Source of the DNA: Palsa-1392 sp036490335
GTDB lineage: Bacteria > Verrucomicrobiota > Verrucomicrobiia > Chthoniobacterales > UBA10450
Direction of reading: 5' to 3'
Length of the DNA stretch: 64,000 nt
Assembly (NCBI GenBank): GCA_036490335.1
Contig: DASXEB010000004.1
Span: forward strand, 208,800 to 272,799
Shown: piece after piece, positions 9,424 to 18,122 of the stretch
Layout: each line of letters starts with the position of its first letter
How positions within the stretch are numbered: the stretch's first letter is position 1
Notes under the pieces: model-generated
Told to the model about the DNA's origin: nothing
The model's input: only the letters and a program-made list of their open reading frames with translations
The model's database searches: none
Made by a program: the position numbers and the translations under genes

Positions 9424-9441
9424 GCCTAACGAGTAAAGGAG

Positions 9442-10200
9442 TTACTTCTTCGCCGGGACGGGAAAACTGAAGTAGGAATCATCGACCGGGACGTTGGCGT
9501 CGCCTTTTTCGATGATGATCTTCTGCTTGTCGGTCGAGCCTTTGGGCCCGGAATCAATCGAAAACGGAAAGTAAACGTTGTTCACTTTCTCGTAGTCGCC
9601 GAGATCGGTCTCGACCTCGACCTTCGCGCCCTGCTCGGTGCGTTCGTCGATCACGCGAATCTCGAGAAAATAATCCGGATCGAGATAGAGATAACTGACG
9701 TCGCCGTTCTTGCCCGTGACCTTCAATTTGTAGGCGGGCGTGCCTTCGACGTCCTCGGTCCCGAGATAAGTCAGCGTCTCGCCTTTCTCCTGCCAGTTCT
9801 CGAGCGGGCCGCCGATTTCCGCATCCTCGACGAGCGACTTCGCTTCATCGCTCGACATTCGCTCGGGATCTTTGCGGCCCTGGAACGGCGAAATTTTCCA
9901 GCCGCTCGTGCCGTCGTAGGCCTGGACCAGCGTCATGCCTTGGAGCGTGGCGTCGACCCGAACTTTTCCGGGCCGCTTTTTCGTCTGCATGTAGGTGAGC
10001 TCGATCTGGCCTTGATTAACGAGCAGCCGTCCGGTGAAACGAATGGTCTGAATCGCGGACAACGCCTCGACGCCGCCTTTGGCCTTGAGGTTTTTCGCGG
10101 CCAGCTCTTCGGCCGTCGGAGTCGGAGCCGGGGTTTGCGCGAGAGTCGTTAAGCGAAGGGCGAGAAAGGTCGAAAGAACAAGAAAAGTTCGTGACTTCAT
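9442..10200 (-). CDS. Exported LolA/outer-membrane-lipoprotein-sorting-like protein
   Basis: The 252-residue product starts at ATG 10198-10200 (MKSRTFLVLSTFLAL), which gives a clean signal peptide ending near TLAQ. The N-terminal region reads like zinc-protease or peptidase-associated periplasmic proteins (LKAKGGVEALSAIQTIRFTG). It is followed by a LolA-like convex beta-sheet pattern, with alternating strands such as GQIELTYMQTKKRPGKVRVD and SYLYLDPDYFLEIR. Such proteins are thought to bind lipid or other hydrophobic ligands in the periplasm. It probably forms an operon with the large BNR protein downstream. Confidence 0.65.
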   Translation of the reverse strand: MKSRTFLVLSTFLALRLTTLAQTPAPTPTAEELAAKNLKAKGGVEALSAIQTIRFTGRLLVNQGQIELTYMQTKKRPGKVRVDATLQGMTLVQAYDGTSGWKISPFQGRKDPERMSSDEAKSLVEDAEIGGPLENWQEKGETLTYLGTEDVEGTPAYKLKVTGKNGDVSYLYLDPDYFLEIRVIDERTEQGAKVEVETDLGDYEKVNNVYFPFSIDSGPKGSTDKQKIIIEKGDANVPVDDSYFSFPVPAKK

Positions 10201-10293
10201 AAGGATGAAAGTTCGCCAAGATGGCTGCAAGCCGGTCAGGCGTAAAGCCATCTTGCCGGAATTTAATCCGCTCGCGAAATCGGCGAGGTTGAC

Positions 10294-10323
10294 GTTACCG
10301 AGCTACCTTGGTAACATGGTAAC
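10294..10323. promoter_or_regulatory. Putative operator overlapping a start codon
   Basis: GTTACC at 10294-10299 is matched by two copies of its complement GGTAAC at 10310-10315 and 10318-10323. The last copy overlaps the ATG of the downstream small gene. An arrangement of inverted and direct half-sites on a start codon suggests autoregulation by the encoded small protein. This is inference. Confidence 0.45.
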
Positions 10324-10603
10324 AATGAAACAAACGCCGCTCCGGGAAGTCGCGCGCGTCCAGGTCGGCGCGCGGATGGAGAAAACCCTCGTCAAAGTGC
10401 TCAAGGCTCTGGCCGAGTATCTCGATTTGTCGTTAGGCGATCTGCTCGAAGGCGTCACGCTGCATGCGCTGGAAGGCAAGTCCGCTTTCTCGCCGCAAAC
10501 CCTCGCGCACATCAAGAAACTGAGGACGATTTACGGCCTCAATCTTTCCGCGCGCGACAGTCATCGCCTGACCGAAAAAGATGCGAAACGAGCGCGACGC
10601 TGA
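10316..10603 (+). CDS. Small putative DNA-binding protein (RHH-like)
   Basis: The product is 95 residues if the ATG at 10316 is used (MVTMKQTPL), or three fewer with the ATG at 10325. A basic N-terminus and a strand-like segment (REVARVQVGARM) are followed by two helices, EKTLVKVLKALAEYLDLSLGDLLEGVTLHAL. This is the order seen in ribbon-helix-helix regulators. The basic C-terminus ends KDAKRARR. Repeated GGTAAC/GTTACC half-sites lie directly over the start codon, consistent with self-repression. The next gene overlaps its 3' end by 23 bp, so the two are probably translationally coupled. Confidence 0.55.
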   Translation: MVTMKQTPLREVARVQVGARMEKTLVKVLKALAEYLDLSLGDLLEGVTLHALEGKSAFSPQTLAHIKKLRTIYGLNLSARDSHRLTEKDAKRARR

Positions 10604-11012
10604 GCTGGAGGATTTCGAGTCCGGCCGGCTCGATCCGCGCGATTTTCATCATCGCGATCATGTGCGCATGAGTTACGAACTCTTGCGGCGTCATCCATTC
10701 CCGGAAGCGCTCCTCCATCTCGCGCGAGGATTGCGCCAACTGGCGGCGAAGGCCGGCCGCGCCGCGCATTATCACGAGACAATCACGGCGGCGTTCCTCG
10801 CCCTCATCGCGGAGCGCCGATTGCGCGAGGACTACGCGAGCTGGGAAGATTTCGCGACGCGCAATCCCGATTTGTTGCGCAAGGATGTGCTCGCGGATTG
10901 GTATGAACCTTCGACGCTCGCTTCGAAGGCCGCGCGCGAAACATTCATTCTGCCGCGGCCATCCGCCGCCGGGAAATTCGGCGACTCGTTAGGCAAAGTT
11001 TTGCGCGGTTAA
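10581..11012 (+). CDS. Conserved hypothetical protein (HHRDHVRMSYELLR family)
   Basis: This is a 143-residue soluble helical protein. It has the recognisable segments FHHRDHVRMSYELLRR (about 22-37), LRQLAAKAGRAAHYHETITAAFLALIAER (about 51-79) and ending in a short tail. These match an uncharacterised family found in actinobacteria, acidobacteria and others; the conserved His residues suggest metal or substrate binding. No role is established to my knowledge. It overlaps the upstream small regulator by 23 bp, and its TAA overlaps the convergent transporter gene's stop by 4 bp. Confidence 0.6.
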   Translation: MRNERDAELEDFESGRLDPRDFHHRDHVRMSYELLRRHPFPEALLHLARGLRQLAAKAGRAAHYHETITAAFLALIAERRLREDYASWEDFATRNPDLLRKDVLADWYEPSTLASKAARETFILPRPSAAGKFGDSLGKVLRG

Positions 11013-11980
11013 ATATTTTCCGCGGCCGCGGCGACGAACTGCGGTTTGGCGCGGGTGGCGAGAAAAGCGCCGAGGAGCAGGATGGCCGCGCTCGCGAGTT
11101 GCAGCGGCGAAAGGCGCTCGTGAAAAATCCAGGCGGAAAGCGCAACCGCGCCGATCGGGCTGATGAGCTGCAAGGTTTGCGCGAGCGCGACGCCGATTTC
11201 GCGGATGGCGACGTAATAAAGAACGTGCGCGAGGCTGATGCAGGTGACGGCGGAAATGATGACAACGCCGTTGACCTGCGCGCCGACATGGAGCGGCGTG
11301 GCAATTTTTCCAAACGCGCAAGTGAGCGGGCAGAGCAGCGCGGAGGTGAGAAAGCTGATGACGCCGAAGCTGCGAATCGTGCCGAGGCGCGCGGCGGGAC
11401 GTTTCACGAGCACGCCGTAAAGCGCCCAGCAAAAAGTCGCGGTGAAAACGAGCGCAAGGCCGCCTAACGGAATGTGACCCGCGTTCCAGCCGGATTGAAA
11501 CCAGAAGACACCGAACGCGCCGATCAATCCCATGGCCGTGCCGACTTGGAAACGCCATTGCCGGATGATGACGCGCTCCTCGGGAAAAAAAATGAGCGCG
11601 AGCAGCGCGGTCATGATCACGCTGCAACGAGTGAAGATGGCGTAAAGGCCGGGACCCATATAATAGAGCGACCAGGTCTGGGTGATTTGGTGAACGACGT
11701 TCGGCAACGCCGGCAGGAGACAGGCGCCAATGACGCTGAGATCGAGCCGCGGCCCTTCTTTGCGAAAACGATAAATCGCGAAGGGCAAAATCGCGACGCA
11801 ACCGACCGCGTAACGATAAAAATTTTGCGCGAAAGGATCGTAATAGCGATTGAGATAGAATTGAAAAAGCGACGGCGTCGACCAGATGATGACAGTGGCG
11901 AAGACGGCCGCGTATCCCTCGGAAAGATGAGGTCCGCGCCGCGGCGTCGCGGCGGCGGGAAGAGTTTGGGCGCGGCGCAT
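11009..11980 (-). CDS. EamA/DMT-family transporter
   Basis: This 323-residue integral membrane protein has about ten predicted helices arranged as two EamA repeats. The second repeat is marked by FTATFCWALYGVLVKRPA (about 186-203) and the end by a typical ALSAWIFHERLSPLQLASAAILLLGAFLATR. DMT transporters export or import small metabolites such as amino acids; the substrate is not predictable. The gene is convergent with the preceding pair and shares a 4-bp TTAA overlap. Confidence 0.85.
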   Translation of the reverse strand: MRRAQTLPAAATPRRGPHLSEGYAAVFATVIIWSTPSLFQFYLNRYYDPFAQNFYRYAVGCVAILPFAIYRFRKEGPRLDLSVIGACLLPALPNVVHQITQTWSLYYMGPGLYAIFTRCSVIMTALLALIFFPEERVIIRQWRFQVGTAMGLIGAFGVFWFQSGWNAGHIPLGGLALVFTATFCWALYGVLVKRPAARLGTIRSFGVISFLTSALLCPLTCAFGKIATPLHVGAQVNGVVIISAVTCISLAHVLYYVAIREIGVALAQTLQLISPIGAVALSAWIFHERLSPLQLASAAILLLGAFLATRAKPQFVAAAAENI

Positions 11981-12057
11981 GAATGGGAAATGAGCCGTTA
12001 AATTTGCTCGCCTACAATCGTTTAATTGCGCAAAAACGAATTTTGACCGGAGACCTG

Positions 12058-12888
12058 ATGCACACTTACCTAACGAAAAGAGTTCACTGTTACGTTGCCG
12101 TTCTCAGCTTTGCGCTCGCGCTCGCCGCGCCCGCTTTTGCGGTTTCGCAGGAAGCGGCGAAGCATGGCAACCAGGCAAATCAACTTGCGCAGCAGGGCAA
12201 ATACGACGACGCGCTGGCGGAGTTTGCGCTCGCGATCAAGGTGGACCCGAAGGAGCCGCGCTTTTATCTCGATCGCGGTCGCGTTTACCGGATCCAAAAC
12301 AAATTCCCGGAAGCGACGGCCGATTTCAACGAGGTCGTGACGCTCGATCCCGCGGGCGATCTCGGATATTTCGAACGCGGCAAAACCGAGCTGGCGCAAA
12401 ACCAGTACGATCCCGCGCTCGCCGATTTGAACAAGGCGATCGAGATCAATCCGAGCGACGTCGAGGCTTATTACCGCCGCGGCCTGACCGAATATCATCT
12501 GCGGAAGTTTGACGATTCGCTCAAGGATTACGGGCTGACTTTGGAGAAAGATCCAACCTTTTCGCTGGCCTACGAGCGTCGCGCGGACGAGTACGTCACA
12601 CTGCGAAAATTCGATCTCGCGCAAACCGACCTCGAGGCCGCCCTGCGCCTGAAACCGGGCGATGCCACGATCACCCACAATTTGGAGTACGTGAAAAATA
12701 GCATCGCGATGGCCGCGATGACTCCGCCGCCGTCCGCGACTCCGCCGCCCACGCCGCCGCCCGCTCCGCCAACGCAGGGCTTTTTCACGCCGCTCAATAT
12801 CGGAATCGGAATTGCGATTCTGCTCGTGATCATTATTGTCATCGTTGTTGTCGGCTTGCGCAGTTCGGGTCGCAACGAGCCGGAGTGA
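12058..12888 (+). CDS. Exported TPR protein with C-terminal membrane anchor
   Basis: The 276-residue product starts at ATG 12058 (MHTYLTKRVHCY), preceded by GGAG at a suitable distance. It contains a signal peptide ending at AFAVSQ, then about five tetratricopeptide repeats (for example KYDDALAEFALAIKVDPKEPR, then NKFPEATADFNEVVTLDPAGD). A Pro/Thr linker (about 220-245) and one strongly hydrophobic helix near the C-terminus follow. TPR arrays mediate protein-protein contacts; here they would lie outside the cytoplasmic membrane. It lies upstream of the tRNA-Thr-tuf unit, but a separate promoter follows its stop. Confidence 0.75.
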   Translation: MHTYLTKRVHCYVAVLSFALALAAPAFAVSQEAAKHGNQANQLAQQGKYDDALAEFALAIKVDPKEPRFYLDRGRVYRIQNKFPEATADFNEVVTLDPAGDLGYFERGKTELAQNQYDPALADLNKAIEINPSDVEAYYRRGLTEYHLRKFDDSLKDYGLTLEKDPTFSLAYERRADEYVTLRKFDLAQTDLEAALRLKPGDATITHNLEYVKNSIAMAAMTPPPSATPPPTPPPAPPTQGFFTPLNIGIGIAILLVIIIVIVVVGLRSSGRNEPE

Positions 12889-12904
12889 CGGCGAGAAATT
12901 GTCT

Positions 12905-12932
12905 TTGACACAAAAGCCGGCGCGTTTAATTT
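12905..12932 (+). promoter_or_regulatory. Sigma-70-type promoter of the tRNA-Thr-tuf unit
   Basis: TTGACA at 12905-12910 is separated by 16 bp from TAATTT at 12927-12932. The -35 box is perfect and the -10 box acceptable. It lies directly upstream of a long hairpin, tRNA-Thr and tuf, where strong transcription is expected. Confidence 0.6.
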
Positions 12933-12954
12933 AAGCGCGCTTTTGGAGTAGGAG

Positions 12955-13004
12955 GCGAAAGTCCCATGGCCGCTCGAAAACTTGATCGGCTCTGGGACTT
13001 TCGC
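12955..13004 (+). other. Perfect 12-bp inverted repeat in the tRNA-Thr/tuf leader
   Basis: GCGAAAGTCCCA at 12955-12966 is the exact complement of TGGGACTTTCGC at 12993-13004, with a 26-base loop. It starts about 23 bases after the promoter's -10 box. No T-run follows, so it may be a leader structure, a processing signal or a protein-binding site rather than a simple terminator. Confidence 0.6.
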
Positions 13005-13068
13005 TTCTTGCGACGAGAGCGAAACCGGTTTCAGTCCGCAGCCGCGGGCGAAGCTTGCATGAAGAGCG

Positions 13069-13141
<73 letters not shown>

Positions 13142-13199
13142 CCAGATCGAGCTCGAGGCCGGCAGACAGATCAGTTGGAAATTAAATACAAACACAATT

Positions 13200-14384
<1,185 letters not shown>

Positions 14385-14462
14385 GTTAGCTTCCTCTCCT
14401 GTCTTGCTCCTGCCTTCATCGGCCGGAGCAGGCAGGTGAGAATAAAAATCAAGATGAGTGAT

Positions 14463-14535
14463 AGGTCAGTAGCTCAATTGGTAGAGTAGCGGTCTCCAAA
14501 ACCGTCGGTTGGGGGTTCGAGTCCCTCCTGGCCTG
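14463..14535 (+). tRNA. tRNA-Trp (CCA)
   Basis: Acceptor AGGTCAG pairs with CTGGCCT (one T-G pair). The anticodon loop is CTCCAAA (anticodon CCA) on the stem GCGGT/ACCGT, and the T-arm loop is TTCGAGT. The discriminator is G at 14535. tRNA-Trp between tuf and secE is a widespread arrangement. Confidence 0.95.
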
Positions 14536-14566
14536 CACTTATACCCGTTAGGTTGGTTCGTTAGGC

Positions 14567-14782
14567 ATGATCACCAAGACCAAAAATTTCTTCTCCGAAG
14601 TCCGGCTCGAACTGCAAAAAGCGTCCTGGCCCTGGGACCTGAAAGAGAAGGGAATGAAACGCTACAAGGAGCTGACCGACTCGACCCTTGTCGTGATCAT
14701 CGCAATGCTGCTTCTCGGCGGTTATGTCGCGCTTTTCGATTTCATTCTCATCAACGTGATCCATTTTCTCACCCGCGTTTAA
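14567..14782 (+). CDS. secE: Preprotein translocase subunit SecE
   Basis: SecE stabilises SecY in the Sec translocon of the cytoplasmic membrane. The 71-residue product is the short single-helix form: an amphipathic helix with the family signature SEVRLELQKASWPW (about 10-23), a cytoplasmic segment and one transmembrane helix (VVIIAMLLLGGYVALFDFIL). The start codon is preceded immediately by a copy of TCGTTAGGC rather than a Shine-Dalgarno sequence. nusG begins 3 bases after the stop. Confidence 0.95.
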   Translation: MITKTKNFFSEVRLELQKASWPWDLKEKGMKRYKELTDSTLVVIIAMLLLGGYVALFDFILINVIHFLTRV

Positions 14783-14784
14783 TC

Positions 14785-15354
14785 ATGCCGCAAACTCTCG
14801 CCGCCAAGGATCAATGGTATGTCGTGCACGTACTTTCCGGCCAGGAAAACAAAGTGCGCGAAAACATTGAGAAACGAGTCAAGACCGAGGAGATGGGCGA
14901 CGTCGTTTTCGAAGTGCTCGTCCCGACCGAGCGTGTCTCCGAAATCAAGCGGGGCAAGAAAAGCGAGACGACCCGCAAATTTTTCCCCGGTTATTTGATT
15001 GTAAACATGCATCTGCTCGACGAGCAGAACCAGCTCATCGGCCGGACGTGGTATTTCATTCGCGAAACGCCGGGAGTGATCGGGTTTGCCGGAACAAAAG
15101 ATCGCCCGATTCCGATGCGACAATCGGAAGTCGACAGCATGCTCGCGCAAATGCGGGAGCGTGAAGAAAAGGTCAAACCCAAGATCAGCTTCGAGGTCGG
15201 CGAGACGGTCAAAGTCGCCGACGGACCGTTCCAGAATCAAAGCGGAATCGTGGAAGAAATTGATCCCGAGCGCGGAAAGCTGCGTGTCTCCGTCACCATT
15301 TTTGGGCGCGCCACCCCGGTCGAGTTGGAATACTGGCAGGTCGAACGCGGCTAA
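14785..15354 (+). CDS. nusG: Transcription termination/antitermination factor NusG
   Basis: NusG binds RNA polymerase and links transcription with Rho, NusE and translation. The 189-residue protein starts with the NGN domain (QWYVVHVLSGQENKVRENIEKR) and contains KKFFPGYL-like RKFFPGYLIVNM (about 71-82) and TPGVIGF. It ends in a KOW domain (GETVKVADGPFQNQSGIVEEIDPERGKLRV). It was started at ATG 14785, three bases after secE, rather than at the longer upstream frame that runs through the tRNA. Confidence 0.97.
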   Translation: MPQTLAAKDQWYVVHVLSGQENKVRENIEKRVKTEEMGDVVFEVLVPTERVSEIKRGKKSETTRKFFPGYLIVNMHLLDEQNQLIGRTWYFIRETPGVIGFAGTKDRPIPMRQSEVDSMLAQMREREEKVKPKISFEVGETVKVADGPFQNQSGIVEEIDPERGKLRVSVTIFGRATPVELEYWQVERG

Positions 15355-15389
15355 GTCTTACGAATACCTAACGAATATAACTCTCATCC

Positions 15390-15815
15390 ATGGCTAAAGA
15401 AGTCGTAGCACAAATTAAACTCCAGATTCCTGCTGGTCAGGCCAACCCGGCTCCGCCGGTCGGCACTGCGCTCGGGCCGCGCGGCGTCAATATCATGGCC
15501 TTTTGCAAGGAATTTAACGCCACCACTCAAAAGCAGGCCGGTGACATTCTCCCGGTGGTCATCACCGTCTTCAAAGATAAGTCGTTCACTTTTATCACCA
15601 AGAGCCCGCCGGCCGCGGTCCTTCTCAAGAAGGCGGCCAATATTGCTGCCGGTTCGAAGGAACCGAACAAGACCAAGGTCGGCAAAGTCACCCGCAAGCA
15701 GATCATGGAAATTGTGAAGACGAAGTCCAAGGACTTGAACTCGCGCAGCGACGAGGCCGGTTTCAAGATCATCGCCGGCACCGCCCGGCAGATGGGCCTT
15801 GAAGTAGTCGAGTAG
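15390..15815 (+). CDS. rplK: Ribosomal protein L11
   Basis: L11 forms the GTPase-associated stalk base on 23S rRNA. The 141-residue product contains the conserved N-terminal segment IKLQIPAGQANPAPPVGTALGPRGVNIMAFCKEFN and the C-terminal RNA-binding domain (KVGKVTRKQIMEI, then a final GTARQMGLEV). It follows nusG by 35 bp. Unusually, no rplA, rplJ or rplL follows; the next gene is convergent and unrelated. Confidence 0.97.
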   Translation: MAKEVVAQIKLQIPAGQANPAPPVGTALGPRGVNIMAFCKEFNATTQKQAGDILPVVITVFKDKSFTFITKSPPAAVLLKKAANIAAGSKEPNKTKVGKVTRKQIMEIVKTKSKDLNSRSDEAGFKIIAGTARQMGLEVVE

Positions 15816-15869
15816 CTTCGTCCATCCTTTACTCGTTAGGCGGCGGCTTGCCGGGGCGACAAACCCTTG

Positions 15870-18008
15870 TCACGGCAGCGTGTAGACCTCAACCAGCGCT
15901 ACGCCGGTCGAGTTATGATTACCTCTCAGGACGGTCGTGTAGTTTCCGGCCGGGAGGGATTCGACGATGGCTGATTCCCGGTCGCGCGTGGGAGCGAGGC
16001 CGGTGGCTTTGATTGCGTCAATCTGGGTGTCTCTCCAGTTATCGTTGACGGCGATCGCGTCGCCATTGCTGTCGTGTAACTCAAGCATCGGATCGGCCAA
16101 AGGATTACGGATCCCGGCGTCGGCCAGGCTGGGGCCGAGACCGCGTGCCACTACGGTCGGGTTCTGGCCCTGTCCGATAATTAATCCTCCAATCATGACA
16201 TTCTCGCCGGTCCCGACGAAGCCGCGAGTGCTGACGTTTTGCAAAGAAGAGGTAGTTGTGGGTGTCAGGTCGTAAGCTTCGACCAGACCGACACCAGGAG
16301 TCGAGTTTTTGCCGCTCATGACCGCGGTATAGCTGCCCGCAGGCAAAGTGATGATGAGGGCGGACTCGGCGTTGTTAGGCGGCGCGATACCGGTCGCTTG
16401 AATCGCGACTTGCTGAGTCTGTTTCCAGTTGTCATTCGTCGCCAAAACTTTGCCGGACGAATCGTAGAGCGTAAGAGTCGGATCGGCGATTGGTTGAGCG
16501 ATGCCGCTTTTGCTTAGCGAAGGACCGAGCGCCCGAATGAGCACTTTTTTCGAAGCGCTGCCAGCTATAATAAAGCCGTCGATCAGGACATTGTCCCCCG
16601 TGCCGACGGTGGCCCGCGTGGAAAAGTTAAGGGCTTTCGCGAGCGCCGGCAGAAAGGTATTCGCCAGCCCAGTCATATAATGGCCGGTGGGAGTTCGATT
16701 GTCCGCGATGCTGGTGCTGTAACCGCTCACCTGGCCTCGAACCGGAGCGGCGATTCCCGTGCCGGCAGAAGCTTCGTCGGCGGTGTTGTTCGCGATCGTA
16801 GAGTCGCTAATTGTGGTCGAGATAGTCAGAAACTGAGGGTAGCCATTTCCCGTAGGGGTGAAGGAAATATGGTTCTTGGAGATCGAAAGACCGGTGGAGA
16901 GAGCTCCAGACACAGCTATGCCGTAACTCGCGCTTCCGTAGTCTAATATCCGATTCTGCAAGTTAAGCTGGTTATTGGAGATCGTGATGTCGCTCTTTGT
17001 CCAAGTCGGGTCCCCTGCCGCGACCAGAGCTACTCCACTCCATCCGCGCGTTACTGTATTGCCAGTGATCTTGAGAGATTCAGCGCTACCGGTATCCTGA
17101 TAGTAGGCGCTCTGGCAGTCAATGAAGATGTTTTCGTAAACTTGGCAATCCTTGATGAAAGCTCCGTTGATTCCACCCGTGGTAAACCCTGTGGTAAGGC
17201 CGTTGTTTTGACCAGCTGCGTAATTACCATAAGCGCTCGAATTTGTGATGAAGTGGCCGGCTCCGCCGTCAGTCGGTGGCCAACCGTGAAGCGCATAAGG
17301 CGAGCCGTAATTGCCTTGAGGTAGCTCAGCCCGACAGTCACGGATGATGTCACCCGTGACATCCCCTGTTGAAGGGGCGCCAAGGCCAATCCCAAATTGC
17401 TCATCCAGGTTTGCCCAAGAACCATAGCTGTTAGTGTGGCGCACTTGGTCGATCAGGATATGGCTGCCGGACAATGCTACCGCGAAGATTGCACCGAATT
17501 TCTCTCCGTTGGCGCCGATGTCTGCTGTTTGAGAGAGCTCACCCCAATTGCAGTCGACAGTAAGGTTCGAAATCGTGACGTGATCGGTGGAGACATTCCA
17601 AGGGGATTTGAAGAATTCGTGGTCCCAGTGCTGGCCTTTTAGGTTTCCCATCATTTGGCAAGTCGTCAGGTACATGCCGGCGCCCGCAATCGTCCATCCG
17701 GGCTCGACGACCCATCGGCCATCCGTCGTAACATCGGAGCGAAAAGTTCCCGCGCCCAGGTGGATGATTAGATTGGGCGCGGTCTGAAAGGAAGTCATCA
17801 ACGCGTCGAATTTTGCCTGTGTGCTTCCGTCGTAAGGATCAGACGAAGTTCCAGAGCCCGCGTCACCACCGGAGACGGCGCTGATCCAAACTTCGTGAGG
17901 CGCGCTCGCTGCCCACATCTTTGGTAAGTGGGAACCTAGCGCACACAGGAATAGAAAGAAAAAGGAGAGTGATTTCATTAGAGCATATATGAAAAATATT
18001 GTATTCAT
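15870..18008 (-). CDS. Secreted right-handed beta-helix protein with two C-terminal modules
   Basis: The product has up to 712 residues; an ATG at 17978 (MKSLSFFFLFLCALG) is an equally good start with a standard signal peptide. Residues ~40-440 look like a parallel beta-helix, with repeated short strands such as HVTISNLTVD, ITISNNQLNL and LSISKNHISF, as in pectate-lyase-like or surface proteins. The end carries two copies of a ~120-residue module (STRATVGTGDNVLIDGFIIAG and STRGFVGTGENVMIGGLIIGQ) with ALGPSL and DPTLTLYDSSG motifs, often seen in secreted Verrucomicrobia proteins. It is adjacent to the polysaccharide locus, so a role in glycan modification is possible but unproven. Confidence 0.75.
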   Translation of the reverse strand: MNTIFFIYALMKSLSFFFLFLCALGSHLPKMWAASAPHEVWISAVSGGDAGSGTSSDPYDGSTQAKFDALMTSFQTAPNLIIHLGAGTFRSDVTTDGRWVVEPGWTIAGAGMYLTTCQMMGNLKGQHWDHEFFKSPWNVSTDHVTISNLTVDCNWGELSQTADIGANGEKFGAIFAVALSGSHILIDQVRHTNSYGSWANLDEQFGIGLGAPSTGDVTGDIIRDCRAELPQGNYGSPYALHGWPPTDGGAGHFITNSSAYGNYAAGQNNGLTTGFTTGGINGAFIKDCQVYENIFIDCQSAYYQDTGSAESLKITGNTVTRGWSGVALVAAGDPTWTKSDITISNNQLNLQNRILDYGSASYGIAVSGALSTGLSISKNHISFTPTGNGYPQFLTISTTISDSTIANNTADEASAGTGIAAPVRGQVSGYSTSIADNRTPTGHYMTGLANTFLPALAKALNFSTRATVGTGDNVLIDGFIIAGSASKKVLIRALGPSLSKSGIAQPIADPTLTLYDSSGKVLATNDNWKQTQQVAIQATGIAPPNNAESALIITLPAGSYTAVMSGKNSTPGVGLVEAYDLTPTTTSSLQNVSTRGFVGTGENVMIGGLIIGQGQNPTVVARGLGPSLADAGIRNPLADPMLELHDSNGDAIAVNDNWRDTQIDAIKATGLAPTRDRESAIVESLPAGNYTTVLRGNHNSTGVALVEVYTLP

Positions 18009-18122
18009 AGTTACTCTAGCACGCCGTATGCCACGGACTGCCCCAGTTCTTAATAAGTCGCGATAAGCCTAAAATGCTTGATCTCCCAAGAGTCTACCCG
18101 GCTGCAGACCTTGCGGAATATT

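Noticed and set aside
14400..14440. A terminator after tuf
   Set aside because: TGCTCC/GGAGCA can pair, but with a 14-base loop and no T-run. The next tRNA probably lies on the same transcript.
14509..14784. Longer N-terminus for NusG
   Set aside because: The frame runs through tRNA-Trp and secE. NusG begins at the ATG at 14785 with its family N-terminus.
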